A DNA stretch of 64,000 nt from Notospermus geniculatus (Eukaryota; Nemertea; Pilidiophora; Heteronemertea; Lineidae). Location: NCBI GenBank assembly GCA_002633025.1, contig NMRB01000098.1, positions 556,763 to 620,762 on the forward strand, written 5' to 3'. Positions 1 to 9,665 of this stretch are shown one piece after another (within the stretch, counting starts at the first letter, position 1; every line of letters begins with the position of its first letter). The notes below the pieces were generated by a model, which was given only the letters and a program-made list of their open reading frames with translations, did no database searches and was not told the origin of the DNA. The position numbers and the translations under genes are program-made.

Positions 1-274
1 CTAGTCTAATAATGCATGGAACACGTGGAAATGTGATGTTAGTCGAAAATTGTTAGTTTTTTATTGTAATTCTGTGAACAATGAACGAAATAAAAATAAG
101 GAACAAACTCAACCAACATTAGTTGTAAATTTACTTACAACCAAGTGGATTAGCAAAGTGGGTAGCAAAATCTTCAATTGCAGCATGGAGTCCTTGTGTC
201 AACATCACCACCCTCCTTAGGTCAGTACTGTTTTACAGTTCTAAACTGAACACCTGATGAAGTCCTCTTGTCCT

Positions 275-1009
275 TTTAAGTTCAACTGAATCACCTTACA
301 GCCCTCCTTGGGTCTGTCTTTTAAGTTCAACTGAATCACATTAGCCCTCCTTGGGTCTGTCTTTTAAGTTCAACTGAATCACATTAGCCCTCCTTGGGTC
401 TGTCTTTTAAGTTCAACTGAATCACATTAGCCCTCCTTGGGTCTGTCTTCTAAGTTCAACTGAATCACATTAGCCCTCCTTGGGTCTGTCTTTTAAGTTC
501 AACTGAATCACATTAGCCCTCCTTGGGTCTGTCTTTTAAGTTCAACTGAATCACATTAGCCCTCCTTGGGTCTGTCTTTTAAGTTCAACTGAATCACATT
601 AGCCCTCCTTGGGTCTGTCTTTTAAGTTCAACTGAATCACATTAGCCCTCCTTGGGTCTGTCTTTTAAGTTCAACTGAATCACATTAGCCCTCCTTGGGT
701 CTGTCTTTTAAGTTCAACTGAATCACATTAGCCCTCCTTGGGTCTGTCTTTTAAGTTCAACTGAATCACATTAGCCCTCCTTGGGTCTGTCTTTTAAGTT
801 CAACTGAATCACATTAGCCCTCCTTGGGTCTGTCTTTTAAGTTCAACTGAATCACATTAGCCCTCCTTGGGTCTGTCTTTTAAGTTCAACTGAATCACAT
901 TAGCCCTCCTTGGGTCTGTCTTTTAAGTTCAACTGAATCACATTAGCCCTCCTTGGGTCTGTCTTTTAAGTTCAACTGAATCACATTAGCCCTCCTTGGG
1001 TCTGTCTTC
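275..1009. repeat. 43-bp tandem repeat (minisatellite), about 17 copies
   Basis: A 43-bp unit containing CCCTCCTTGGGTCTGTC and TTAAGTTCAACTGAATCACA repeats head to tail with hardly any change. The first copy is slightly divergent (CACCTTACAGCC) and one copy has TCTTCTAAG. It lies downstream of the hAT transposase stop codon, in the 3' non-coding part of that element. There are no unique spacers. Bases 1-274 to its left hold no gene I can see, only a few degenerate pieces of the same unit. Confidence 0.95.
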
Positions 1010-1195
1010 GTTTCATCAAGTCACAAATGAACACCCACCACCTTGGGTGAAAATTGAATAGTCATGACTAGTACTCTTCTGCATATGAGAAAGGCAAAAT
1101 AATTAAAAGATATGAGAGTTTCAGTTGCCACCTCATTAGTCATGTCTGTCTTTGTCCCTTGTTGTAGGCCTATACTCCTTAGCACCTGCTGTATC

Positions 1196-3820
1196 CTACT
1201 CCTTTGCTGCCTTTTTATCAGACCTAGCAGTGTTTGCTGCCCGTGCTGCCTGCTTGGCTTCCAGTAGTTCTGCATCAGTGTGTTCTCTCTGGAAGCATGG
1301 GTTATCTGCATGTATCTTACTCACCAACAGAGACTCCAGGGTGTCTATTCCCAAGTTAGGTCGGAAGGAAGTGCGATTTTTCCTCACCATACTGAAAATT
1401 CTCTCACTCTCAGCATTGCTGTGAGGAATAACAGCAATGTTCTTCATGACAAGAGCCAGCATTTGATATTTATAGGCCCCAGTTGAAGCATCCTTCAACT
1501 CTGACATGCCGTGCCATGCAGCATCAATTCTCTCATAGGACAAAATACTGGTTGGAATGTCTGGATCTATCTGGTATTGCAGGTATTCCATCTCTAGTCT
1601 ATCCAGGTTGCATGTGGCTCCAAGCTGACCTTCACATACTACCAGCAGGCAGGGGAAGCGATCAATGAAGTATTCCAAGGATGCAAAGCTGACAGATGTT
1701 CTCTTCTTTATGTCCAGGACCTCTGCATGTTTGAGTAGCGGATCACTAAGTGGGAATTTTGTCAGGATGTAGTCACATGCAGCCGAGAAAAAGCTCCTGA
1801 CTGACAAGAAGAATCGATTCAGGACTTCACTGGACTCTTCTTTCGGCAACTCTGCCTTGATGCTTGCAATGTGTTTCCTGGTCATTGCACCTAAAACCAA
1901 ATCATCTCTCTCCTTCTGGTTCCTTCTGGAGTTGTAGTTGACTTCAGTGATACTGTCTGCTGCTGTTATTGCCACTGGCTTGACAAATCTTAGGTAGAGA
2001 TTAGTCAATAATCCTAGGAGTTGCCCATGCAGCACATGAATCAAAGGGTCCTCCCTCTGTAGAAATGTGTTTGGAATATCAAATACAGGAATCACATTGC
2101 TCAGGAAAAGACAATACAACTTGGCTTCCATTGAATTCAGCGATTTAACAATCCTTTCCAGTCTCGTGCCTGGCTTTTCCTTGTCTTGAGGAGCTGAGGC
2201 TGTATCTTTCTTCCTTGTTGCTGACGGCGCAGCAGATGTACTGGGAGTAGGCTGGTCAGTTGATTTTGCAGCACCAGTTGCCTTACTCCCACCTGGCTTG
2301 GCTCCTCCATCCTTGGCAGCACCATTTGTCTTAGTCCCACCTGGCTTAGCTCCTCCATCCTTGGCAGCACCTGATGTCTTACTCCCACCTGGCTTGGCTC
2401 CTCCATCCTTGGCAGCACCAGTTGCCTTACTCCAACCTGGCTTGGCTCCTCCATCCTTGGCAGCACTATTTGTCTTACTCCCACCCGGCTTAGCTCCTCC
2501 ATCCTTGGCAGCACCTGATGTCTTACTCCCACCTGGCTTAGCTCCTCCATCCTTGGCAGCACCTGATGTCTTACTACCACCTGGCTTGGCTCCCCCATCC
2601 TTGGCAGCACCTGATGTCTTACTACCACCTGGCTTGGCTCCCCCATCCTTGGCTGTTGTCTTTCCACCTCCTCGACCTCCTGTCTTGGATTTGTCAGCCT
2701 CACTATTATAAAACATCCTCAATGCCTCCCACTGCTCAAGCAGCCTGTTTGTACACTGTCCCATTGATAGCCATCTAGTTGCAGCATATTTTAGGATCTT
2801 ATGCATGTTGGGGCTGTAGAGTGCCTGGAATTCCCTAAGCTCTTGATTGCGTTTACTGGACTTCACCATGTAATAATAAATGTCAATAAGCAGCTCATCC
2901 ACCGAGAAGGCCAATTTTGCAGCCGCCTTCTCTGCTGCCAGGTGGATTAGATGGCATGGGCATCCCTGTATAAAAACATTGCCATGCTCCTGTTTTATGA
3001 ATGAAGCTACACCACTCCTTCCACCGACCATAACTGATGCATTATCACATCCAAATGAAAGACAATGTCCCCAGGATACAGAGGTCCTCTTCAATTCACT
3101 ATCAACAAGATTAAATATGTTCAGGCCAGTTGAGGCAACTGGTTTGGCTGGCATGCTCAACAGTTCACACCTTACCCTTCCTAGGTCATCATTGAAACTC
3201 CTCACTACCAGTGGATACAACGGGTTCTCACCATCCTTATCATTGCTTCCATCTGTAGACAATGCATAAGTACCCTTTTGCAACCTGGACACTATGTCTT
3301 TCTGTGCAGCCTTGCCCTGAACTTTCACAATTTCTGTGGTTTTGGTGCGCTTGCATGCATACTGTTGGGCGATCTTGCTGTCGGGAAACATTTTCTTGAG
3401 CAAGGGTGTGGCATGGTCCGCCACTGCTAATGGCAGATTGTGTTCAGTTAAGAAATCAGTGAACAGAACTTCAGCGTTTATCACCGAGAGATCACTCTTG
3501 GCATTAGCCTTGGCAAATAAGGTGTTTATTGTCCCTACATGAGAACTTTTTGACTTCGCCCGCATGAGGTGGTCCTTGCTTTTCAAGTGCCGTTCACAGT
3601 CGTTTCTCCCGCCATGCGAAACTGAGAAGTCAATGTTACAAACTGTGCATCTAGCATGATGGGCCGACACCGAAGAAACAGAAAGTACCGGGTACCTATG
3701 CGAATAATCGGGCAAATATCTTTGTCTGGACTTACTTGAGGACCGTGCCTTCTTCTTCGGAGGCTGATCAGTATCTTCAACGTCCGTCATTTGATCCCTA
3801 TCGCTATCAAACATGTCCAT
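1196..3820 (-). CDS. hAT-family transposase with N-terminal zinc finger and low-complexity insert
   Basis: Single-exon frame of 874 residues from the methionine at 3820; the frame is open up to 3925 but that extension looks non-coding. A basic nuclear-signal-like stretch (PPKKKARSSSKSRQ) comes first. A BED/TTF-like zinc finger follows (CTVCNIDFS, then H and H about 20 residues on). The body is the RNase-H-like hAT catalytic region, including CDNASVMVGG and CPCHLIHLAAEKAA. The C-terminus carries the hAT dimerisation motif (IPHSNAESERIFSMVRKNRT). hAT transposases cut and paste their own element and leave 8-bp duplications. Oddly, about eight copies of a 16-residue repeat (AKDGGAKPGGSKTSGA) interrupt the catalytic domain, where hAT enzymes usually have a helical insertion. 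The frame is uninterrupted, so the copy may be recent. Confidence 0.88.
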   Translation of the reverse strand: MDMFDSDRDQMTDVEDTDQPPKKKARSSSKSRQRYLPDYSHRYPVLSVSSVSAHHARCTVCNIDFSVSHGGRNDCERHLKSKDHLMRAKSKSSHVGTINTLFAKANAKSDLSVINAEVLFTDFLTEHNLPLAVADHATPLLKKMFPDSKIAQQYACKRTKTTEIVKVQGKAAQKDIVSRLQKGTYALSTDGSNDKDGENPLYPLVVRSFNDDLGRVRCELLSMPAKPVASTGLNIFNLVDSELKRTSVSWGHCLSFGCDNASVMVGGRSGVASFIKQEHGNVFIQGCPCHLIHLAAEKAAAKLAFSVDELLIDIYYYMVKSSKRNQELREFQALYSPNMHKILKYAATRWLSMGQCTNRLLEQWEALRMFYNSEADKSKTGGRGGGKTTAKDGGAKPGGSKTSGAAKDGGAKPGGSKTSGAAKDGGAKPGGSKTSGAAKDGGAKPGGSKTNSAAKDGGAKPGWSKATGAAKDGGAKPGGSKTSGAAKDGGAKPGGTKTNGAAKDGGAKPGGSKATGAAKSTDQPTPSTSAAPSATRKKDTASAPQDKEKPGTRLERIVKSLNSMEAKLYCLFLSNVIPVFDIPNTFLQREDPLIHVLHGQLLGLLTNLYLRFVKPVAITAADSITEVNYNSRRNQKERDDLVLGAMTRKHIASIKAELPKEESSEVLNRFFLSVRSFFSAACDYILTKFPLSDPLLKHAEVLDIKKRTSVSFASLEYFIDRFPCLLVVCEGQLGATCNLDRLEMEYLQYQIDPDIPTSILSYERIDAAWHGMSELKDASTGAYKYQMLALVMKNIAVIPHSNAESERIFSMVRKNRTSFRPNLGIDTLESLLVSKIHADNPCFQREHTDAELLEAKQAARAANTARSDKKAAKE
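2268..2662. repeat. 48-bp in-frame coding minisatellite inside the hAT transposase
   Basis: About eight tandem copies of a 48-bp unit (TTGGCTCCTCCATCC on the plus strand). Each encodes 16 residues rich in K, G, A and S on the minus strand. The period is a multiple of three, so copy-number change keeps the frame. Long open frames on other strands here are by-products of the repeat. Confidence 0.9.
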
Positions 3821-4160
3821 ATCGACTGGAAATCCCGCCGCCGAGATGAAAAATCGGCAGACGATGCGCAATCGTCGAAAATGATACTCCTGCGCAGTAA
3901 TCGATCCCAGCGCCCTCGGAATCACCGCTTTGGCGGGATTTCGAACTAAACCATGTTTAGTTCACGATATATTGCCGCGGTGGCGCTGCGATCGCCTTGG
4001 GGTCGAGCGCTGACAAAGCGCGGGAATTGAAGTGCACGGGGCTTTTTTTACATGGTTTATTTTTTTCTTCAGCGTAATTAACATTTTTACGACGTAGTAC
4101 CGTAATGGATGGCCAAAATGCGGAGAAAATACGGCGAAAAACGTAGGGTTGGCATCTCTG

Positions 4161-4340
4161 AAAAAGTGTTCAGCAGGAGCTCACCATAGGATGTTGACAC
4201 CTCGAAAGCTCGATGACAAATAAGGTGGCGCCCTCCTGACCTCGTGGGGCCTATCATGTTCTGAGCCTTCGTTTGAGGTATTTGCAGGGCGTTTGCAATT
4301 CTCTTGCTCGCCGCATGAGGGCTTTTTGTTCGTTCACGTC
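4161..4340 (+). repeat. SINE-like repeat fragment (tail part)
   Basis: This stretch (GGATGTTGACACCTC, then GAGCCTTCGTTTGAGG, then GGGCTTTTTGTTCG) matches 52890-53040 in the same orientation and 53725-53850 in the opposite one. Those copies follow a tRNA-like head; this one lacks the head, which would lie beyond the hAT insertion. From 4341 to 4727 I see no supported gene. The minus strand of 4275-4430 reads as an open charged stretch without a start or splice context I trust. Confidence 0.6.
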
Positions 4341-4727
4341 AGCTTTAACATCGATTTCGACTTCTGATCGATCCCGATCGGTATTGGCATCTTCAATCAT
4401 GCTTTGGAGGACACGTTCATGTCTGTGGCCCAATAATCAGGTAACGTATTTTCATGAATGCACTCTTTTTAGATCCTTACTTGTCTGACATTTCTGATCA
4501 TGGTATCCACATGCATGCCATGTGGTTTGCTGTTAACCCTATGCGGCCGGTTTGGTCATTCACGTAGGCCTAGGCCTAGCTTACAATTTGGTGGGTGCTG
4601 CGTACAATACTCAACTCAGGAGTGCCGGTCTACATTTCTGAAGTCCCTGACACTTAGAGGAAGTCGACATTACAGTTCGAAAGATAAAGGGCAAAAATGG
4701 GTATAAATCAATTGAAAAGGAAAACTT

Positions 4728-4790
4728 TGCCTGCCACCAGCAAGATTGAATGACCTTTTAAAGGTCATTCAATCTTGCTGGTGGCAGGCA
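4728..4790. repeat. Perfect 31-bp inverted repeat with 1-nt spacer
   Basis: The arms (4728-4758 and 4760-4790) pair without a mismatch around one T at 4759; the left arm begins TGCCTGCCACCAGC. It lies just upstream of the MULE/YqaJ gene start. The left arm can be read as the end of a short open stretch beginning at 4698, so the palindrome may have cut off an upstream exon. No flanking duplication is evident, so a replication template switch is as likely as an insertion. Confidence 0.9.
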
Positions 4791-4827
4791 TACCAAAACA
4801 AGGAAAATAAGGGTTGAACCTACATGT

Positions 4828-6890
4828 ATGAAGGAACGTGACCATGCCCCTACTGCGAGTACTAGCCATGCATTTGATGAGCCCCCTGTCCAGTCCTTTG
4901 ATGGTGACTTCGGTGCAGATCCTTGCCAGGCAAATGCGCCAAAAGAACATACAGGTGAAGATGTCTTATTCACGAGTTCCCTTCTGACAGACAAAATAGG
5001 TATACATGTAAAGAAGGTCCCTGCAAGTCAGTTTGAGTCAGTTGCCAAAAACAAGACCAATGAAAAGCTGTCGAGACATAAGGGAAGCTGTGGTTATTGG
5101 TTGCCTATGGAGGATGGAGAGACGACTGATGCAATTGATACTGCCAAAGTACCACCTCTGAAATTGAAAAAAAGCGAACCCCCGGGACAGCCATTCAATA
5201 GTGAATACAGGTTCATGAATCTGGAAATGCTCAGGTCCCACATTGAGAATTTAACCCTTCATTCAGCAACTTGTGACAAGGCTATAGAGAGGGCTAAACA
5301 GGGTTTGCCTCCTATTAAACTGGTTTGTGAAGAAACAACACGTGGTTTGGCTTCAGTATTAAAATGTTTGTGTTTAGGCTGCAACAAGTCCTTCAAAATA
5401 TCTTCCTCTCCGTTAATTGAAACTTACAAAGAACACAAGCGATTTGAGATAAATGTTCGTGCTGTTTGGGCTGAAATGGCTCGTGGTGGAGGATGCGCTA
5501 AACTCAATGAGTTCATGGGAACTGTTGGAGGCAAGGGATTGAGTCGTCCAGCCTTCAGTGCAATCGAGGAAGAGATTGGTAACTGGTGGAGGGATGTTTT
5601 GGGGGTGGATATGGAGCAGGCTGGAGAAGAGGAAGTTCGTTTAGCCAAGGAAAGAGGAGATTATCATGAAGGGATACCAGCTACAACTGTCATCATAGAT
5701 GGGGGGTGGTCAACGCGAACCCACAAGCACACATACAATGGATTGGGCGGTGTGCTTGTTGTTATCGGATATTACTGCAAGAAGTTGTTGGATTTACAGG
5801 TCAGGTGTAAATACTGTTACATTTGTAGCACAGCAAAAGGGGATCCTCCAGACATTCCGAAACACGAGTGCTTCAAAAACTGGAATCAGTCTAGTCAGGC
5901 CATGGAGGCTGACTGTGCCCTAGAGGCATTCAACCGATGTGAAGGAACTCATGGCTTGAGGTACATGAGAATTGTAGCAGATGGTGACAGTTCTGTGTTA
6001 GCTAACCTCCTAGCTAATGGACCCTCTTGGTGCAAGGATGTGAAGAAGTTAGAGTGCCCAAACCATGCATGTAAATGTTTGAGGGGACATTTAGAAAATT
6101 TAGTGAAGACACAATCTCACTACAAAGGCGTTGGTGGCCTTACGAAATCAGTCAGAATAAGAATATGTTCGACTGTTAGAGGAGCAATTTCCCGCCGTAG
6201 TGGCCAAACAGACAGAAAAACTGCTGTCAAGCTACTGAGAAATGATATCCTTAATAGCGCAAGGCATGCCTTTGGTTTCCATCAGTTTTGTTCACCAGAT
6301 TTCTGCAAGTCGAAACCAGGAGGATGTGCAGCCAAAAGTGACGATGCTGATCAGGATGATGACAACACTTTGCCAGATGATAATGATGATCTTGATGATG
6401 TACTTGACGAGCAACTCAATTACTGGACAGAAGGTTTTTCAGAAGATGAAATAGAGAAAGCAATAGGCCATGATACAGCAGCACCGGAGAGGCCCTTGAA
6501 TACAGTGATGATGAAGGATGTTATGATACTATTGAACAGACTTGCTGATAAGACTGAATCTTTGATTCAAAATGTGACAACAAACCTTGCAGAAAATTGG
6601 ATGTCCATCAGATGTAAGTTTGATGGAGGCAAAATGTTCAACAGGTGCAATAGGGGATCATGGTACTACCGATGTTATGGTGCCGGTTTGAGAAGAAACT
6701 TTGGTCCAAGTTGGTCATCTATAGTGTGGAATGTAGTAACTGGTGAAGCTCCATCTCAATCACAGAAACAATATGAAGGAGGCCTGAGAAAACTGCAGCA
6801 ATCAAGTAGAAAAAGCAAGCAGGATCCACAATATAAGAACGAGCTTTCAAAAGAAAAATGGCCAGGCAGATTGAAAGCCAGTCGAAAAAG
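4828..6890 (+). CDS. Mutator-like (MULE) DDE transposase domain, N-terminal part of a MULE-YqaJ protein
   Basis: The first exon of a spliced gene that runs on to 8781. An N-terminal region of about 180 residues precedes the MULE-type DDE domain. Visible catalytic stations are the first Asp in VIIDGGWSTRTH (near residue 292), the second Asp in MRIVADGDSS with the following Cys/His motif ECPNHACKCLRGHLE, and Glu in TTNLAENWMSIRCKFDGG (near residue 590). An acidic linker (DDADQDDDNTLPDDNDDLDD) separates the last two. MULE transposases bind terminal repeats and produce 9- to 11-bp duplications. The open frame runs to 6954, but the family-like reading moves to the third frame near 6885-6895 at a run of A, so the copy carries a frameshift. 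The start at 4828 is the first ATG after the 4728 palindrome; an upstream exon may be lost. Confidence 0.8.
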
Positions 6891-8781
6891 GCGACACGTA
6901 CTTACGGTGGTGATGCAGTGCAGGTTGTCCCTGATGTATCTGATGAAGACTTGAAAGAAACTGTCCATGCTTTTTATAAGAAACAGGTCAGTGTTTCACG
7001 GCAACAAATAAGTGCAATAGAAAAGGCTACCAGAAATCAAGATCCATGTTCGATGTGGGGGAATGAAAGGAGAGGAAGAATAACATCATCCAATTTTGGA
7101 AAAAATATGCAAGTTACGGATGAGCACACCAGTTCAGAAAACTGTTGAAAGCCTCTTGTATGGTTCTTTCAAAGGGAATCAGTATACGCTGCATGGTCTA
7201 GCGGAGGAACGTTCCACAGGGCATGAGTATGTTCTTCAGGAGGCAGATAAACAAAAGAACATTTCAATACAGCCAAGGGGCCTGCAGATTCATCCTGATC
7301 AAAACTTCTTAGGTAGTAGTACTGATGGCGTTGTCGTTGACAGTGACGGCAGACAGTTGGGGTTATTTGAATGCAAGAACCTCCTTAAAAATAAAAACAT
7401 CAATTTAAGTCAGGCAGCCAAGAGAGAAAAAATGTTTTGCCTTGAATTGCAGGATGGGCAGTTGCATTTGAAAAGAAGCCATAATTTCTTCTATCAGGTT
7501 CAAGGACAACTGCAGGTATTCAATATGCCGCGGTGCAATTTTGTTGTGCGATGTCAGAATCCGTATCAGTTGCACTGTGAAAGGATTTATGAGGATGATG
7601 ACATGTGGGAAGCAATGCTGCCTAAGTTGAAGGCCTTTTATATGAAAGTACTGTTACCTGAGTTGGCTCTTCCAAGGTACGGGAAATTTCCGGGATTACG
7701 CAATCCAGGGCATTGGGTGAGTGAAAAGGATTTTAAACGTACAATGCTATAACACGAATTAATAAATAACATCACATGCTTTAAATAAATTTCAAATTTT
7801 CAGTTCAACAGTGAAAGTGTTTCTTTTTTGGCAGACCTAACCATCAGTATGTCTGTACAAAACTTCATCATGGCGTCCTCTATCAGGTCATATCATTTTC
7901 AGCTGAACATTCCTTTTCAGACGAGGTCCATGGTGCTGTACATTGTACATGTAAGTTGTATTCATGATGTACTAAAACACTTGTCAATTTATATATTTTC
8001 AGTATGAAGAACCTGCAGCATCATCCTCTCAGCACCAAAAGACACGTTCTGCTAAGAAATCTGTGAAGAAGAAACAGAGTGGGAAACCTCTGTCAGGAGA
8101 AAGGTGAGGGTGAAATATTAGTTTTCAAATCAAACAGCAATTCTTCATTGTTGTCGGGTTTTTCCATTGTTAACATTTTTATTACCGGGAACTTTGTTAC
8201 CAGTATGTAATGTTTTGGATGTTGAAAGTACACGTTGGGGCTACTCAGAGGAACTACCATTAAGTACCAATTGAAAACCTTAGTAATTTTTGGAAGGAAG
8301 ACGGTGGTCTGTGCTGTGAATTTTGATTTGAAATGGAAGTTACATAATCAGCAACAGCAATGTCATTTCAGATTAGTTGGCAAGAAGATCCGGCACCAGT
8401 GGGAAGACGAAGACGGAAGTGAGAAGTGGTATGAAGGTAATGAATGTACTGGAGTTGAAGAAAAATAATGTTCAAAACAATAATAGGTTACTTTCCCACA
8501 CAGATAACACGGTACATGTGGATAGTACCGGTAGTAGGCCTATTTGGTAACTGTTCACCATATGCTAGGATGTTAATAAATGAGTAATGCCAGTAATTTT
8601 GATCAATCTGAAAGTAGGAAAAGGGCAATTTGGTTATCATTAGTTACAGTATAATTTTTTTTCAGGTACAATTGTGTCCTGGATTGACAATGATGACTTT
8701 GAAATGAAATACAAAGGTGACAGCGAAATCTATGAAATAAACAACTTGTCGAATGATCTGAAGGATGGAACGCTGAAGTAG
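6858..8781 (+). pseudogene. YqaJ-type PD-(D/E)XK nuclease plus Tudor-like C-terminal domain, spliced; second half of the MULE-YqaJ gene
   Basis: After the first frameshift the reading continues in frame 3 (6858-7100). It returns to frame 1 at an A run at 7100-7105, where one extra A breaks the frame. The YqaJ nuclease signature follows: FLGSSTDGVV (metal-binding Asp), GLFECKN (E-x-K) and FYQVQGQLQV. Exon 1 ends at 7716 before GTGAGT. Exons 8003-8103, 8372-8436 and 8666-8781 follow, all with consistent phase, GT..AG borders and a final TAG. The last two encode a compact domain (KIRHQWEDEDGSEKWYEG, then KYKGDSEIYEI) that resembles a Tudor/chromo-like barrel. YqaJ is known from viral and phage recombinases; here it is presumably a DNA nuclease acting with the transposase. 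Two frameshifts make the copy probably dead. Confidence 0.75.
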
Positions 8782-8931
8782 GTACCTTTGGCTAAGTTAA
8801 GAATAGACATTGTTTTTAATGCGTCGTAATATTGTTAAATTAATGCGTGTGTCATTATTCAGTAGGTCCCCTATGTCGATGACTTTATCATGTTTATGCA
8901 ACTTTGAGAAGAAGCACCTTGCCTAATTATG

Positions 8932-9665
8932 GCCGAATGGGTCAATGTCGACCTGGGTATACCTTATGTTTACCCAGGATCATCCTGGGTAATCCTTTTC
9001 TTTACCCAGGACGGCCCTGGGTAAACATAAGGATCCTTAACTTTACCCAGATTGGAGTTCCCGAGTGGTGTAGTGAGGTTGATATTCAGCGTAAATCATG
9101 AAATAAAGGATGGCCTCGAACTAGGCCTATAGCTCCTAAGTCCTTGAGAATTTACTATCGGTCCCTTTTGAAAAGTTGTAGGGATTGGTCTTTTCTCCCT
9201 ATTCCACACCCCGGAGCAGGTATAGCAGTAATTTTCAGCCCTTTCGAGTTATGATCGTACTACGTGTTCTGCAAAAAGTAAATTCATGGAAATGACGAAA
9301 TGCACACGGATTATACATGTTCTACCTAGGCTTATCGCTCCTAAGTCCTTGAGAATTTACTATCGGTCCCTTTTGAAAAGTTGTAGGGATTGGTCTTGTC
9401 ACCCTATTGCAAACCCCGGAGGAGGTATAGCGGTAATTTTCAGCCCTTTTTAGCAATGATCCTACTGCATGTTCTCTGCCAAAAGAGACGCACGTACCAA
9501 ATTCCATCCTCGGAGTGATCAGCACGATTCGTCGGGAACTCCCAAGCTGGGTAAAGTTAAGGATCCTTATGTTTACCCAGGATGATCCTGGGTAAAGAAA
9601 ATGATTACCCAGGATAATCCTGGGTAAACATAAGGTATACCCAGGACGACATTGACCCATTCAGC
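8932..9665. mobile_element. Palindromic MITE, family 1 copy A (9-bp TSD)
   Basis: The 734-bp element has long imperfect inverted ends starting GCCGAATGGGTCAATGTCG. A perfect 9-bp duplication, CTAATTATG (8923-8931 and 9666-9674), flanks it. Each end holds several short palindromes of the form ACCCAGGATNATCCTGGGTA, so each arm can fold on itself as well as on the other arm. It has no coding capacity. The 9-bp duplication suggests mobilisation by a MULE-type transposase. Copies B (12841) and C (33533) are in this window. From 9675 to 10278 I see no gene or clear repeat. Confidence 0.9.

Larger units (their letters stand above)
1..4160 (-). mobile_element. hAT DNA transposon, 5' side (left end outside window)
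   Basis: The minus-strand transposase at 1196-3820 has a hAT dimerisation region. Read on the minus strand, the element appears to start at 4160 with CAGAGATGCCAACCC, which looks like a hAT terminal inverted repeat. I find no matching inverted end between 1 and 1195, so the 3' end should lie left of this window. Just outside 4160 the sequence is a piece of a SINE-like repeat also seen at 52.9 and 53.8 kb, so the hAT probably landed in that repeat. The expected 8-bp duplication would begin AAAAAGTG (4161-4168). The other copy is not visible, so this end is inferred. Confidence 0.6.

Noticed and set aside
275-1009. CRISPR array
   Set aside because: The 43-bp units follow each other directly with no unique spacers, and the genome is eukaryotic. 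It is a minisatellite.
2137-2711. Repeat-rich proteins of 137-188 residues on both strands
   Set aside because: They are other-frame readings of the 48-bp coding repeat in the hAT transposase.
4273-4488. Coding exon on either strand (minus-strand charged stretch)
   Set aside because: No start, no matching splice sites and partial identity to a SINE-like tail.
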